A program made the position numbers and the translations under genes. The notes beneath the pieces are model-generated. The model searched no databases, had not been told where the DNA came from, and saw nothing but the letters and a program-made list of their open reading frames with translations. From Methylotenera sp. (GTDB lineage Bacteria > Pseudomonadota > Gammaproteobacteria > Burkholderiales > Methylophilaceae): DNA of 35,541 nucleotides. Location: contig JACMNP010000132.1 of assembly GCA_014378495.1 (NCBI GenBank), forward strand, positions 1 to 35,541, given 5' to 3'. Every line of letters starts with the position of its first letter. Position 1 is the stretch's first letter. This document shows positions 20,707-32,807 of the stretch, in pieces.

Positions 20707-20759
20707 TATGTCAAACGATAATGGCATGAGCAAAATTACAATGGTTTATGTTAAACGAT
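20707..20759. promoter_or_regulatory. two near-identical direct repeats spaced exactly 40 bp, candidate operator
   Basis: TATGTCAAACGAT (20707-20719) and TATGTTAAACGAT (20747-20759), 12/13 identical, upstream of the DUF2946 start. Confidence 0.4.
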
Positions 20760-20774
20760 GATGATTTTATTAAC

Positions 20775-21413
20775 TTAATCATCAGAAAAACGCTGCTCTT
20801 CAAAAGGATCAGCATAGTTGTGGTAACCACGCACCTCCCAAAAACCTAATCGGTCTTCAGCATGTAGCTCAATCGCTTTCAGCCATTTTGCGCCCTTCCA
20901 AGCATAACGCTTGGGCACTATCATCCGTGCAGGGCCACCATGCTCACGCGTAAGAGGTGCGCCAAGTACTGAGTGCGCCACAATCACATCATCATCTAGC
21001 AACGCCTCAAGCGCAATATTAGTGGTGTACCCATCGTAGCCGTGCAAAGTTACAAACTTAGCATTATCTAAGGGCTCAGCAAGCGCTAAAATATCTTGTG
21101 CACGCACACCTTGCCAATCCATATCCAGCTGACTCCAACGAGTAACGCAGTGAAAATCCGAAACATCAGTGATTTGTGGCAACGCTTCAAATGCTGACCA
21201 ATCAAGATTAATTTCGTTTTCCACCAACCCATATACCCGAAGCGACCAATCACTTTTAGCAATAGTAGGCTTCATACCCATGTCTAATACTGGAAAATTT
21301 TTAACTTCAGTTTGACCCGCTGGAACGCGCACATTGGCATTTATTTTACCTGGCGCTGCACCACGCTGTGCTACTGCAATTTTACTAGCGATGAGTTTTT
21401 TCCAATCTGGCAC
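20775..21413 (-). CDS. sulfite oxidase-like molybdopterin-dependent oxidoreductase
   Basis: SDFHCVTRWSQLDMDWQGVRAQDIL, HGYDGYTTNI, GGPARMIVPKRYAWKGAKWLKAIEL. Confidence 0.92.
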   Translation of the reverse strand: MPDWKKLIASKIAVAQRGAAPGKINANVRVPAGQTEVKNFPVLDMGMKPTIAKSDWSLRVYGLVENEINLDWSAFEALPQITDVSDFHCVTRWSQLDMDWQGVRAQDILALAEPLDNAKFVTLHGYDGYTTNIALEALLDDDVIVAHSVLGAPLTREHGGPARMIVPKRYAWKGAKWLKAIELHAEDRLGFWEVRGYHNYADPFEEQRFSDD

Positions 21414-21486
21414 AGCAATCTCCTAGCGTTTAACGTAGCAATATTTGTGTGACTATTTATGAGCCACTATTGTATTTTAATCTCTA

Positions 21487-21951
21487 TTATTGAGGTTTTT
21501 TAAAGCTATCAAATAGCAATGTGGCTACCCCTACACAAATTGCACTATCTGCCACATTAAAGGCTGGCCAATACAAATCGTGTAGATGGAAAAACAAAAA
21601 ATCTACCACATACCCTAAAGTCAGGCGGTCATACAAATTACCAATTGCACCGCCTAATATTAAGGCTAAACCCAGGCAAAAGATTTTTTCTTGGCGATGT
21701 TTGCGAATTAAATAAGTAATCACAATAATCGCCACAATTGAAATACCACTAAAAAATAACTTCTGCCAACCGCCAGCATTGGCTAAAAAACTAAATGCTG
21801 CACCTTCATTATGGTAGCGCACCAAATCAAAAAAACTAGTAATAGTAAGATGATCACCATACTGAAATGCGCCTTGAATTAAATGTTTAGTGTAAAGATC
21901 TAGCGCAATCACAATTGCGCTAATGGAAAACCATTTATAAAGCGCTTTCAT
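21487..21951 (-). CDS. lspA: lipoprotein signal peptidase II
   Basis: ALDLYTKHLI, RYHNEGAAFSFLANAGGWQK, GGAIGNLYDRLTLGYVVDFL, FNVADSAICVG. Confidence 0.97.
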   Translation of the reverse strand: MKALYKWFSISAIVIALDLYTKHLIQGAFQYGDHLTITSFFDLVRYHNEGAAFSFLANAGGWQKLFFSGISIVAIIVITYLIRKHRQEKIFCLGLALILGGAIGNLYDRLTLGYVVDFLFFHLHDLYWPAFNVADSAICVGVATLLFDSFKKPQ

Positions 21952-21962
21952 CCCACTGCCTT

Positions 21963-22046
21963 GTCATTCCCGCACAGGCGGGAATCCATTTTGACGTTGT
22001 TCTTAAAAAGAGTGCAAAAATGGATTCCCGTTTTCACACGAATGAC
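21963..22046. repeat. dRS3-like inverted repeat pair between ileS and lspA
   Basis: GTCATTCCCGCACAGGCGGGAATCCATTTT followed by the degenerate inverted copy AAAAATGGATTCCCGTTTTCACACGAATGAC. Confidence 0.85.
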
Positions 22047-22059
22047 GGAAGTCAGGTAA

Positions 22060-24966
22060 TTAAGCATATTTACGCACTTCACCTTTGCCAAACAAGTTGC
22101 TCACACAACGACCACAGATTGCTGGATGCTCAGGGTCAGAGCCAACATCGGCGCGGTAGTGCCAACAGCGGTCACATTTTTTGTTTTGACTCACGAGTAC
22201 AACTGCTTCAAAAGGGATATACCCCTCTACATAAGTTAGTTGTACTTTTGAAACAATAAAAATAAATCGTAAATCGTCTTCAAGACTGGCTAGGGCGTCA
22301 TAAATTATTTTTGAGCCACATTGGATTTCAATTTCAGCAGCTAATGACGACCCTATATCTCCTGTTGATCTTCTTAGTTCTAGACGCTTATTAACCATCT
22401 CTCGAAGATCACAAATCGTTTTCCATTTATCAATTTGAGTATTTTCAAATCCATGCTTAGGCAACTCATACCAAATATCTTCAAACACAGTTTTATCAGC
22501 ATCCAACTCCAACGTTTGCCAAATCTCATTCGCTGTAAAACTCAAAATCGGCGCCATTAAATGCATCATGCAGTGCGTAATATGATGCAGTGCACTTTGC
22601 GCAGCACGACGTGCGTGTGAATTTTCACCTGCTGTGTAAAGTCTGTCTTTCAGAATATCAAGGTAAAATCCACCTAAATCTTCTGAACAGAAACTAACGA
22701 ACTTTTGTACGGCTAGATGAAATTCGTAACGGTCATAATCAGCTAATACTTCTGTTTGCAACTTTTCAGTGAGCACCAGCGCATATTTATCGATTTCTAA
22801 CCATTCACTCACTGGTAGTAAATCTTTACCTGCATCAAAATCAGCAATATTCGCCAATAAAAATTTCATCGTATTACGAATACGGCGATAGCTTTCTGCA
22901 ACGCGTTTTAAGATTTCGTCCGAAATCGTCAGTTCGCCTGAGTAATCAGTAGAAGCTGTCCATAAGCGCAGAATATCCGCACCGTAGGTATCCATCACCT
23001 TTTGCGGAGCGACGACATTACCTTTAGATTTACTCATTTTGTGGCCTGCGCCATCCACCACAAAACCATGCGTCAGCAAGGCTTCATAAGGCGCACGACC
23101 ATCAATCGCACAGCCAGTCAGCAAGCTGGATTGGAACCAACCGCGATGCTGATCTGAACCTTCTAAATACAAATCGGCTGGATAAGCAAGTTCTGGGCGA
23201 CGTTTTAACACCGCCGCGTGCGTTGCGCCAGAATCAAACCAAACGTCTAATGTATAGGTTACTTTTTTGTATTCAGCCGCATTTTCAGGCGCATATTGCG
23301 CTAAAAACTCAGCGCCATCTAAGCTAAACCAAGCTTCAACGCCTGATTTTTCTACTAACAATGCTGCTTGCTCTAACAATTTTGGCGTTTGCGGGTGTGG
23401 CACACCCGTTTCTTTATGCACAAAAAATGGCATTGGCACGCCCCAGTTACGCTGGCGCGACACACACCAATCAGGACGATTTTTAATCATTGCCTCTAAA
23501 CGTGCACGACCCCAACTTGGGAAAAACTCAGTTTCATCGACAGCTTTATTAGCGTGCTCACGTAAGCTTATACCAGCCTTATCTTGTGCATTCATTCCAA
23601 TAAACCACTGATGAGTAGCTAATTGCATCAATGGTGTTCTGTGGCGCCAGCAATGTGGAAAGCTGTGATTTAATCTTGCACTTGCGAGCAAATTGCCAGT
23701 CTCAAGCATCTTAGCCAAAATTACTTTATTCGCTTCTTGGCGAGTTAAGCCTCTGATTGCTTCTAATTCAACCAAACCACTATTAAAGAATTTACCATCA
23801 CCACCCATTAAAATACGTGGCTTTTCGTTAGGAAAGTTGGCTTTCATCACAAGCCAGTCATCATTACCGTGGGCTGCAGCCGTGTGGACTAAACCTGTAC
23901 CAGCATCTGTTGTGACGTGGTCACCGCAGATAATAGGTACTTGGCGGTTATCGAATGGATGTTGTAAAAGAATATGTTCAAGTTGTGCACCTAAACAAGT
24001 GGCTAACTCTTCAAAACTCTCAATAGCGTATCTTTTCAATATATCAATATATTGGGGCACTAAGTTCGTACCTACTACAGCATTTTTACCTAACTGATGA
24101 GGATCAAGAGTAGACCGTATGGAATTTGAACCTGTATTAGGCTCTGCGGAAAGAATTAATAGTCCTCTTTCAGTTTTTAATAAACCATATTTCATTTCTG
24201 GATTCACAGCCACAGCTTGATTCGCTGGCAACGTCCAGGGTGTAGTAGTCCAAATGACGGCATAAGCATCTCCCGTCACTTCTACTCCAAATACTTTACC
24301 TAATGCTGCGTTATTAACTACCTTAAACCCCACATCAATCGCTGGCGAATTCACATCTTCATACTCAACTTCAGCCTCAGCCAATGCGGAGCCGCAATCT
24401 ACGCACCAATGTACAGGTTTGCTACCTTGATAAAGATAGCCATTGGAATAGATTTCACCCAAAGCACGCATGATGTCGGCTTCGGTTTTGAAGTCCATCG
24501 TCAGGTATGGATTATCCCAATCGCCCAACACACCTAAGCGGATAAAATCCTTCTTTTGGCGCTCCACTTGCTCAGCCGCATAGGCGCGACAAAGCTCACG
24601 AAACTTAGCAGGGTCTATATTTTTACCATGGCTCTTTTCAACCACCAACTCAATCGGCAAACCGTGGCAATCCCAGCCTGGCACATAGGGCGCATCAAAA
24701 CCACTCATGGTTTTAGATTTAACGATGATGTCTTTTAGGATTTTATTAACGGCATGACCGATGTGAATATCCCCGTTTGCATACGGCGGGCCATCATGCA
24801 GAATGAATTTTTTAGCACCTTTGCGCGATGCGCGAATACGCTCGTAAAGCTTTTTGTCCGTCCATTGTTTTAACCAAGCGGGTTCACGTTTAGCTAAATC
24901 GCCACGCATCGGAAACGTGGTTTCAGGCAGGTTTAATTTATATTTACTTGTATTTTCTTCGGTCAT
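22060..24966 (-). CDS. ileS: isoleucine--tRNA ligase
   Basis: [34 protein letters not shown]-terminal zinc motif [24 protein letters not shown]. Confidence 0.98.
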   Translation of the reverse strand: MTEENTSKYKLNLPETTFPMRGDLAKREPAWLKQWTDKKLYERIRASRKGAKKFILHDGPPYANGDIHIGHAVNKILKDIIVKSKTMSGFDAPYVPGWDCHGLPIELVVEKSHGKNIDPAKFRELCRAYAAEQVERQKKDFIRLGVLGDWDNPYLTMDFKTEADIMRALGEIYSNGYLYQGSKPVHWCVDCGSALAEAEVEYEDVNSPAIDVGFKVVNNAALGKVFGVEVTGDAYAVIWTTTPWTLPANQAVAVNPEMKYGLLKTERGLLILSAEPNTGSNSIRSTLDPHQLGKNAVVGTNLVPQYIDILKRYAIESFEELATCLGAQLEHILLQHPFDNRQVPIICGDHVTTDAGTGLVHTAAAHGNDDWLVMKANFPNEKPRILMGGDGKFFNSGLVELEAIRGLTRQEANKVILAKMLETGNLLASARLNHSFPHCWRHRTPLMQLATHQWFIGMNAQDKAGISLREHANKAVDETEFFPSWGRARLEAMIKNRPDWCVSRQRNWGVPMPFFVHKETGVPHPQTPKLLEQAALLVEKSGVEAWFSLDGAEFLAQYAPENAAEYKKVTYTLDVWFDSGATHAAVLKRRPELAYPADLYLEGSDQHRGWFQSSLLTGCAIDGRAPYEALLTHGFVVDGAGHKMSKSKGNVVAPQKVMDTYGADILRLWTASTDYSGELTISDEILKRVAESYRRIRNTMKFLLANIADFDAGKDLLPVSEWLEIDKYALVLTEKLQTEVLADYDRYEFHLAVQKFVSFCSEDLGGFYLDILKDRLYTAGENSHARRAAQSALHHITHCMMHLMAPILSFTANEIWQTLELDADKTVFEDIWYELPKHGFENTQIDKWKTICDLREMVNKRLELRRSTGDIGSSLAAEIEIQCGSKIIYDALASLEDDLRFIFIVSKVQLTYVEGYIPFEAVVLVSQNKKCDRCWHYRADVGSDPEHPAICGRCVSNLFGKGEVRKYA

Positions 24967-25006
24967 CTAAAAATCTCAAAAATCTATGTTCAATGTTTCG
25001 GTTTTC

Positions 25007-25117
25007 GTCATTCCCGCGCAGGCGGGAATGTAGGTAATTATGTTGCGTAAAGTGGCTGAATCAACCAACAATACTTGAATTGATATTTGACTGGATTCCC
25101 GCCTACGCGGGAATGAC
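25007..25117. repeat. dRS3-like inverted repeat pair between ribF and ileS, overlapping the ribF 3' end
   Basis: GTCATTCCCGCGCAGGCGGGAATG at 25007 and GGATTCCCGCCTACGCGGGAATGAC at 25093-25117, opposite orientation. Confidence 0.9.
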
Positions 25118-26011
25118 GCTAGTAAAAAAATTTCTCGCCACAATCACATCTTGTGCGATTTGCGCTTTTAATGCATCTAAACCGTCAAACTTCATTTCAT
25201 CGCGTATTTTATGAAAAAATTCTACATGCACGTGCTTACCATATAAATCATCATTAAAATCAAGCACATGCACTTCTAGCGAGAGTTTAGGTATGCCAGC
25301 AATGGTAGGCCGCACACCTAAATTTGCAACGCTGTTTAATCCATCTAATTTTACTGCATAAACACCAGTCAGGGCTGGGCGCTCATGGCGCATATGTACA
25401 TTTGCCGTTGGAAAACCTAATTGTCGCCCCCGTTTCGCGCCATGTACGACTTTGCCGCTAATACTATAAGGACGATTAAGCAAACTTGTCGCTTCCTGTA
25501 AATTACCCGCGGCCAATGCTGCGCGAACACGCGTGCTGGATACGCGAGCATCTTGTAGATCTACCTGCGGCAAACTGATTAAATTAAATTTTGCATTAAT
25601 AAAATCAACAATAGAGCCTGTACGCATTGCGCCAAATCTGAAATCTTCACCCACTAAAATAGCTTGCGCATTGAGTGAATCGCGCAAAATATTTTGCATA
25701 AACTCATCGGCTGTCACTTTTGCAAAACTGCGGTTAAAGCGACATACATAGACTTTATCAACCCCTGCCTCCGCAAAATGCTCCAACTTCTCACGTAAAG
25801 AACACAGTCTAGGTGGCGCACTCTCAGGTGCAAAAAACTCGCGCGGGTGTGGTTCAAACGTCATGACCGCAGAAATTAAATGAAGTGCTCGTGCATTTTC
25901 AGTCAGCTTTTTTAATAAAGCTTGGTGGCCCAAATGCATGCCATCAAAATTACCAATCGCTAACGCGCATGGTTGCTGTAAAACACTTGGAATATGCCGA
26001 AAGACTTGCAT
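25103..26011 (-). CDS. ribF: bifunctional riboflavin kinase/FAD synthetase
   Basis: ALAIGNFDGMHLGHQALLKKL, GKVVHGAKRGRQLGFPTANV. Confidence 0.97.
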   Translation of the reverse strand: MQVFRHIPSVLQQPCALAIGNFDGMHLGHQALLKKLTENARALHLISAVMTFEPHPREFFAPESAPPRLCSLREKLEHFAEAGVDKVYVCRFNRSFAKVTADEFMQNILRDSLNAQAILVGEDFRFGAMRTGSIVDFINAKFNLISLPQVDLQDARVSSTRVRAALAAGNLQEATSLLNRPYSISGKVVHGAKRGRQLGFPTANVHMRHERPALTGVYAVKLDGLNSVANLGVRPTIAGIPKLSLEVHVLDFNDDLYGKHVHVEFFHKIRDEMKFDGLDALKAQIAQDVIVARNFFTSVIPA

Positions 26012-27555
26012 TAAGTTTTTACTCTACGCATGTAATCACGCGGCCTAAAGCCTAGCAACAACAATGTTGCAAAATAACTCACCCCACCTAGCAACACTAA
26101 TCCACTGATAAAGATTAGGCGCTTCATTAACCCAAAGTTTAGCCATAAATGCGTATCACCCATCGCAAAATATAATGCCACGCCCATTACGCTGAGCGCT
26201 ATTAGTAGTTTAACAATAAAGACTAACCAGCCTGGCTGTGGCTGATATATATTAGCTTTACGTAAGTGATAGTAAAGCAAGGCAGCATTAATGCACGCAC
26301 CTAAACCGATAGCTAATGCTAATCCTGCATGTTGTAAATGCAATACAAATACAAAGATTACATTCATTAACTGAGTCACAATGAGAGTAAAAATGGCAAC
26401 CTTTACTGGTGTTTTAATATTTTGCCGCGCATAAAAACCTGGTGCTAATATTTTCACTAGAATAAGTCCTAACAGGCCCACACTATAAGCCACTAGCGCC
26501 TGCTGTGTCATTAGTGCATCATGGCTAGTGAATTTTCCATAATGAAAAAGCGCAATCACCAAAGGTGCGGCTAATACTGCTAAAGCCACTGCGGCTGGCG
26601 CTGCCAAAATAAAGGTTAAGCGCAAGCCCCAGTCTAGTAATTGTGAGTATTCACTATCATCTTTGCCTGCATAAGCTTTAGATAAACTGGGCAACAATAT
26701 GGTACCTAAGGCTACGCCCAGCACACCAGTAGGAAACTCCATTAATCTATCGGCATAATATAACCAACTCACGCTACCTGTATCCAAAAAAGAGGCGAAA
26801 ATCGTGTTGGTAATCATAGAAATTTGCGCAACAGAAACCCCTAAAATAGCTGGGCCCATCAGTTTTAAAATGCGCCATACCCCATCATCTTGTTGGTGTA
26901 AATCAAATTTAGGTAATAAGCCGATTTGCTTTAAAAATGGTATTTGAAACGCTAACTGTAAAAAACCACCAAAGAATACTGCCCATGCCAATACTTTTAT
27001 AGGCTCAGCGAAGTGATCTGCAAAAAATAGTACCGCAACAATCATAGAAACATTGAGCCATACTGGCGTAAACGCAGGAATTCCAAATTTGTTATACGTA
27101 TTAAGCACACCACCAGCCATTGAAACCAGTGAAATGAAGAAGATATAAGGGAAAGTGATCCGCAACAGCTCAACCGTGAGATGCATTTTTGCTGGGTCTG
27201 TTTTAAAACCAGGGGCAATCAAAGTAACGACCCAAGGCGCAACCAGCATGCCTAGGAGCGTTACCACCACCAATATTAAACCCAGCCAAGTGGCCACACG
27301 ATTAATCAAACTGTGTGTTTCATCAAAACTACGCTGGCTTTTATATTCTGCTAAAATAGGCACAAAGGCTTGGCTAAACGCGCCTTCAGCTGAAACGCGG
27401 CGTAATAAATTAGGGATTTTAAATGCGACGATAAAAGCATCGCTTAACATGCCTGCTCCAAATACGCGGGCAATGAGCGTATCGCGAACGAAACCTAATA
27501 TACGGGAAACAAAGGTCATACTACCGACCTTAGCTAAAGCTTTTAGTAGGTTCAT
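26011..27555 (-). CDS. murJ: lipid II flippase MurJ
   Basis: [35 protein letters not shown], many TM helices; the Met at 27555 is more plausible than the ORF start at 27639. Confidence 0.96.
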   Translation of the reverse strand: MNLLKALAKVGSMTFVSRILGFVRDTLIARVFGAGMLSDAFIVAFKIPNLLRRVSAEGAFSQAFVPILAEYKSQRSFDETHSLINRVATWLGLILVVVTLLGMLVAPWVVTLIAPGFKTDPAKMHLTVELLRITFPYIFFISLVSMAGGVLNTYNKFGIPAFTPVWLNVSMIVAVLFFADHFAEPIKVLAWAVFFGGFLQLAFQIPFLKQIGLLPKFDLHQQDDGVWRILKLMGPAILGVSVAQISMITNTIFASFLDTGSVSWLYYADRLMEFPTGVLGVALGTILLPSLSKAYAGKDDSEYSQLLDWGLRLTFILAAPAAVALAVLAAPLVIALFHYGKFTSHDALMTQQALVAYSVGLLGLILVKILAPGFYARQNIKTPVKVAIFTLIVTQLMNVIFVFVLHLQHAGLALAIGLGACINAALLYYHLRKANIYQPQPGWLVFIVKLLIALSVMGVALYFAMGDTHLWLNFGLMKRLIFISGLVLLGGVSYFATLLLLGFRPRDYMRRVKT

Positions 27556-27642
27556 GCGTAACTTTTTAAGTAATAAAAAGTTAAAAAACAGCGTGAAAAT
27601 TGGCGTATTAACAACATATTCTATGATTTTAACATGCAAGCT

Positions 27643-27658
27643 GTTATCGGGCGATAAC
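27643..27658. repeat. 16-bp palindrome between divergent murJ and rpsT
   Basis: GTTATCG-GG-CGATAAC, perfect 7-bp arms. Confidence 0.6.
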
Positions 27659-27685
27659 TACTCACGATAATTGCTTGATTAAAAC

Positions 27686-27714
27686 TTGCAAAAACTTTAT
27701 AAAATAGCTATAGT
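27686..27714 (+). promoter_or_regulatory. sigma70-like promoter for rpsT
   Basis: TTGCAA-N17-TATAGT upstream of the rpsT ATG. Confidence 0.65.
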
Positions 27715-27767
27715 TATGGGCTTCGTATTTTGAATAGCTTTTAGGCAACTTTTAGGAAACAACACAG

Positions 27768-28031
27768 ATGGCAAATACCGCACAAGCAAGAAAACGTGCT
27801 CGTCAAGCAGTTAAGCAACGTGCACACAATGCAAGTTTGCGTTCTACTTTGCGTACGGCGATAAAAAAAATTATTAAAGCAGTAGAAGGTGGCGATAAAG
27901 CTGCAGCTACCGCTATTTACAGTGAAAACGTAAGCGTGATTGACCGCATTGCGGACAAACAAATCATTCATAAAAATAAAGCATCACGTCATAAAAGCCG
28001 CTTAAATGCAGCAATTAAGGCGATGGCTTAA
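27768..28031 (+). CDS. rpsT: 30S ribosomal protein S20
   Basis: [34 protein letters not shown]. Confidence 0.98.
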   Translation: MANTAQARKRARQAVKQRAHNASLRSTLRTAIKKIIKAVEGGDKAAATAIYSENVSVIDRIADKQIIHKNKASRHKSRLNAAIKAMA

Positions 28032-28055
28032 GCTAAAGTTTTAATGGCAACACAC

Positions 28056-28090
28056 AACAAAAAAGCCGAATTTGATTCGGCTTTTTTGTT
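28056..28090. terminator. bidirectional rho-independent terminator between rpsT and purK
   Basis: AACAAAAAAGCCGAATttgATTCGGCTTTTTTGTT. Confidence 0.92.
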
Positions 28091-28128
28091 TTATAAATCT
28101 TAAGTGCATTACTCATTAATTTAGCGAT

Positions 28129-29343
28129 TTAAACGCCTATATTTAACTCAGCACGCACTTGCATAGCTTGTTTGATTGCCTCATCTCTAATAGCATTAAT
28201 CACTGTAAAATGCCCCATTTTGCGCCCAATGCGCGCCTCTTGTTTGCTATACAGATGCATTTTTAAACCAGGCACATTAAGCGCATACTGCCACGCTGGT
28301 TCAGTTTGAGCATCAACTGTAGCATCATTCTTTTTTGCATGCTCATCTAGCTTAAACACACAACTAGGCCAAATATCGCCCAATAAATTCACCATCACTG
28401 CCGGACTATGCTGACGACTACTTCCAAGTGGCAAACCAGTCATTACCCTGACCTGCTGCTCAAATTGATTGGTAATGCAGGCGTCAATCGTGTAATGGCC
28501 AGAATTATGCGGACGCGGTGCCATTTCATTCACTAACAACTCTCCACCACATACAAAAAACTCCACTCCAAGCACGCCTGTATATTCGAGTTTTTCGGCT
28601 ACTAGAATTGCCAACTTTTGCGCTTGATGATTAATCGCATCACTACCACGCGCAGGAATTATTGATACATCTAAGATACCATTTAAATGGCTATTTTCCG
28701 ATGTCGGAAATGTTGCTACATTTCCATGCATATCCCTAGCGAGTACTACTGAAACCTCATAATCCAGTTTCATCATTTTTTCTAATACACATTCTTCGTG
28801 CGCAAATTGCGCATAAGCGATACGCGCTTCTTTGCTGTTTTTAACGCGCGCCTGCCCTTTACCATCGTAACCAAATCGCGCTACTTTTAGAATCGCTGGG
28901 TAAACATGACTCTCATCATTAGGTATATCTGCATCCGCGTTGATCACTAAGTAGGGCGCAACTGGTAAACCAGCCTCTTTGAGAAAGTTTTTTTCACTCA
29001 CACGGTGCTGAGCAATAGCTACACTGTTAGCAGAAGGACGCACAATGGTTGTTTGCGTTAAAAATGATAACGAATCAGCAGGTACATTCTCAAACTCAGT
29101 GCTAATTGCAAGGCACGATTTTGCTAATTTTTTTAATGCTGTTTTGTCATCAAAAGCCGCACAAATATGTACATCAGCTATTTTCCCCGCAGGGCTATTC
29201 TTGTCTGGGTCCAATACTGTAACGCGATAACCCATTTCATGTGCTGCAATGACAAAAAATCGGCCTAGCTGACCGCCTCCTAGCATGCCTAACATGGCAG
29301 ATGGCAAAATCACTTGTGGGTTGTCTAAGTTTTCATTACTCAT
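28129..29343 (-). CDS. purK: 5-(carboxyamino)imidazole ribonucleotide synthase
   Basis: GMLGGGQLGRFFVIAAHEMGYRVTVLDPD, NEMAPRPHNSGHYTIDAC. Confidence 0.97.
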   Translation of the reverse strand: MSNENLDNPQVILPSAMLGMLGGGQLGRFFVIAAHEMGYRVTVLDPDKNSPAGKIADVHICAAFDDKTALKKLAKSCLAISTEFENVPADSLSFLTQTTIVRPSANSVAIAQHRVSEKNFLKEAGLPVAPYLVINADADIPNDESHVYPAILKVARFGYDGKGQARVKNSKEARIAYAQFAHEECVLEKMMKLDYEVSVVLARDMHGNVATFPTSENSHLNGILDVSIIPARGSDAINHQAQKLAILVAEKLEYTGVLGVEFFVCGGELLVNEMAPRPHNSGHYTIDACITNQFEQQVRVMTGLPLGSSRQHSPAVMVNLLGDIWPSCVFKLDEHAKKNDATVDAQTEPAWQYALNVPGLKMHLYSKQEARIGRKMGHFTVINAIRDEAIKQAMQVRAELNIGV

Positions 29344-29427
29344 AAATTGAATACGTATTTCTAATTAGTTTATTTTTTAAGCTTAATCGATACTTATTAA
29401 GGGTTAATTCTATTCAAAAACATCAAA

Positions 29428-29925
29428 CTAAGGTTTATCTGTAAGTACCATCAGTTGCACTTTTTCTGCTTGCTTAGTACGAAACTCAGATAGTTTTTTC
29501 GCTAAAGATGCATCATGATTAGCCAAAATAGAAGCTGCAAACAATCCAGCATTTGCAGCACCAGCCTCACCTATCGCAAACGTAGCAACGGGAATACCTT
29601 TAGGCATTTGCACGATAGACAATAATGAATCTTGGCCTTGTAGGTGTTTAGATGGTACTGGCACACCAAGTACAGGTAAAGTCGTTTTAGCCGCAACCAT
29701 GCCTGGCAAATGAGCTGCACCACCAGCACCCGCAATAATCACTTGGTAACCTTTTTTAGCGGCTGCTTCAGCAAAACTAAACATTAGGTCTGGCGTGCGA
29801 TGTGCAGAAACAACATCAGCAGTGTAAGGAATATCGAAATCTGCGAGCATTTGCGCAGCCGCTTTCATAATGGGCCAATCACTATCAGACCCCATAATGA
29901 TGGCTACTAAAGGTTGTTTTTCCAT
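29428..29925 (-). CDS. purE: 5-(carboxyamino)imidazole ribonucleotide mutase
   Basis: [49 protein letters not shown]. Confidence 0.98.
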   Translation of the reverse strand: MEKQPLVAIIMGSDSDWPIMKAAAQMLADFDIPYTADVVSAHRTPDLMFSFAEAAAKKGYQVIIAGAGGAAHLPGMVAAKTTLPVLGVPVPSKHLQGQDSLLSIVQMPKGIPVATFAIGEAGAANAGLFAASILANHDASLAKKLSEFRTKQAEKVQLMVLTDKP

Positions 29926-30004
29926 TGAAATTCCTTATATTCTTTTTTTTGAGTCAAATATGTTTTAAGTCTAATGTGCCAAAAAATTAAAGCATAGCGA
30001 TTAA

Positions 30005-31183
30005 TTAGAGTAAAACCAAATTATCCCTGTGTATGAGTTCTGACTCTTCCACATAACCCAACACTTTTTCAATCTCTTTACTGGATTTTCGCATGATACG
30101 CAGTGCTTCATTGGCCGAATAATTAACTAGACCACGGGCGATTTCTAAGCCGTTAATATCGCAACAAGCCACTACTTCACCGCGATCAAAATTACCATCA
30201 ACCGCAATCACGCCAATCGGTAATAAGCTTTTTCCATCTTGCTTGATCACTTTAACAGCACCAGCATCTAAGGTTAATTTACCGCGCAATTGCAAATGAT
30301 CTGCAAGCCATTGCTTGCGTGCCGTCGTTTTCATTTCTGTGGTTTGTAGATGCGTACCGATGAGTTCACCCGCACTTAAACGTACCAGCACATCGGCTTC
30401 GCGGCCTGATGCAATCACAGTATTTGCACCACTGCGCGCAGCACGTTTAGCCGCCAGTATTTTGGTTAACATGCCGCCAGTGCCAACACTACTGCCTGCC
30501 CCGCCTGCCATTTGCTCTAATGCAACATCGCCAGCGAGCGCATGCTGTATGAATTTTGCAGCTTTGTCTTTACGTGGATCAGCGGAATAAAGCCCTTGTT
30601 GATCAGTTAATATCACTAACGTATCAGCTTCAATCAAGTTAGCCACTAATGAACCTAGAGTATCGTTATCACCAAAACGAATTTCATCGGTGACGACCGT
30701 GTCGTTTTCATTAATAATTGGAATTACATTTAAATCTAATAGCGTACGTAAGGTACTACGCGCATTCAGATAGCGTTTTCTATCAGCTAAATCATCATGT
30801 GTCAGCAGTACTTGTGCCGTATGAAGTTGATGCTCACTAAAGCAACTTTCGTACATTTGCACTAAACCCATTTGTCCGACAGCCGCTGCCGCTTGCAATT
30901 CGTTCACTGCCGTTGGGCGCTTTTTCCAACCTAAACGTTGCATGCCTTCAGCCACAGCACCGCTAGAAACCAATACAATATGCTTGCCTTGCTTCACCAG
31001 TGTAGCAATTTGCGAAGCCCATTGCGCAATCGCGGCTCGGTCTAAACCGTTGCCGTCATTGGTCACTAAGCTAGAACCAACTTTCACGACAATCACTTTT
31101 GCATCTAACAGCAAAGACTTTGGCAATATTGACTGCGGTTCTATTGACTTGGATTCTATTGACTGAAGTTCTAAAGCACTCAT
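30005..31183 (-). CDS. proB: glutamate 5-kinase (with PUA domain)
   Basis: [79 protein letters not shown]. Confidence 0.97.
   Translation of the reverse strand: MSALELQSIESKSIEPQSILPKSLLLDAKVIVVKVGSSLVTNDGNGLDRAAIAQWASQIATLVKQGKHIVLVSSGAVAEGMQRLGWKKRPTAVNELQAAAAVGQMGLVQMYESCFSEHQLHTAQVLLTHDDLADRKRYLNARSTLRTLLDLNVIPIINENDTVVTDEIRFGDNDTLGSLVANLIEADTLVILTDQQGLYSADPRKDKAAKFIQHALAGDVALEQMAGGAGSSVGTGGMLTKILAAKRAARSGANTVIASGREADVLVRLSAGELIGTHLQTTEMKTTARKQWLADHLQLRGKLTLDAGAVKVIKQDGKSLLPIGVIAVDGNFDRGEVVACCDINGLEIARGLVNYSANEALRIMRKSSKEIEKVLGYVEESELIHRDNLVLL
31129..31173. repeat. three tandem 15-bp repeats in the 5' end of proB
   Basis: TTGACTGCGGTTCTA / TTGACTTGGATTCTA / TTGACTGAAGTTCTA, in frame, encoding part of the N-terminal [16 protein letters not shown]. 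Confidence 0.85.
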
Positions 31184-31184
31184 G

Positions 31185-32318
<1,134 letters not shown>

Positions 32319-32322
32319 CTAA

Positions 32323-32417
32323 GCTAGGTAAGGCGCGAATAAAAAACTAAGACGCAGCATATATATTATATGTAAGGAGTAGTTTTTTGCGAGCAACGCC
32401 GCATAGCGACGAAGCTT
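32323..32417. repeat. imperfect palindromic intergenic element between rpmA and obgE
   Basis: GCTAGGTAAGGCGCGAATAAAAAACTAAGACGCAGCATATATATTATATGTAAGGAGTAGTTTTTTGCGAGCAACGCCGCATAGCGACGAAGC: complementary arms (AAAAAACTA / TAGTTTTTT) around an AT-rich palindromic centre. Confidence 0.55.
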
Positions 32418-32451
32418 GACTTTTTAGAAGTATCCTGCAGTTTACCAAATA

Positions 32452-32484
32452 AAAAAAGCCCCATCAAACGATGAGGCTTTAATA
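32452..32484 (-). terminator. rho-independent terminator downstream of rpmA
   Basis: Minus strand: AAAGCCTCATCgtttGATGGGGCTTTTTTT. Confidence 0.88.
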
Positions 32485-32497
32485 AAATCAATTTAAC

Positions 32498-32758
32498 TTA
32501 AACAGTAGCAATAATGCTAACAGTGTGGCGCTTTAATGCGCCTTTAATTGCAAAAGCCACTTTACCGTCAGCTTTAGCGTACAAAGTATGATCTTTACCC
32601 ATGCCTACATTTTCACCAGCATGCATTTTTGTACCGCGCTGACGCACGATGATGCTACCTGCTGAAACCACTTGCTCACCGAAAGCTTTAACGCCTAATC
32701 GTTGTGCGTGTGAATCGCGACCGTTACGTGAACTACCACCTGCTTTTTTGTGTGCCAT
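32498..32758 (-). CDS. rpmA: 50S ribosomal protein L27
   Basis: [31 protein letters not shown]. Confidence 0.98.
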   Translation of the reverse strand: MAHKKAGGSSRNGRDSHAQRLGVKAFGEQVVSAGSIIVRQRGTKMHAGENVGMGKDHTLYAKADGKVAFAIKGALKRHTVSIIATV

Positions 32759-32807
32759 TTTTCTCTAATCCTTAATCTTAACTTATCTGTTAATGAGCGT
32801 TAACTAA

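Noticed and set aside
22020-22259. 79-aa plus-strand ORF MDSRFHTNDGSQ...
   Set aside because: Starts inside the dRS3-like repeat and runs antisense to ileS; no protein signature.
23267-24097. Plus-strand ORFs opposite ileS
   Set aside because: Antisense shadow ORFs of ileS with no recognisable content.
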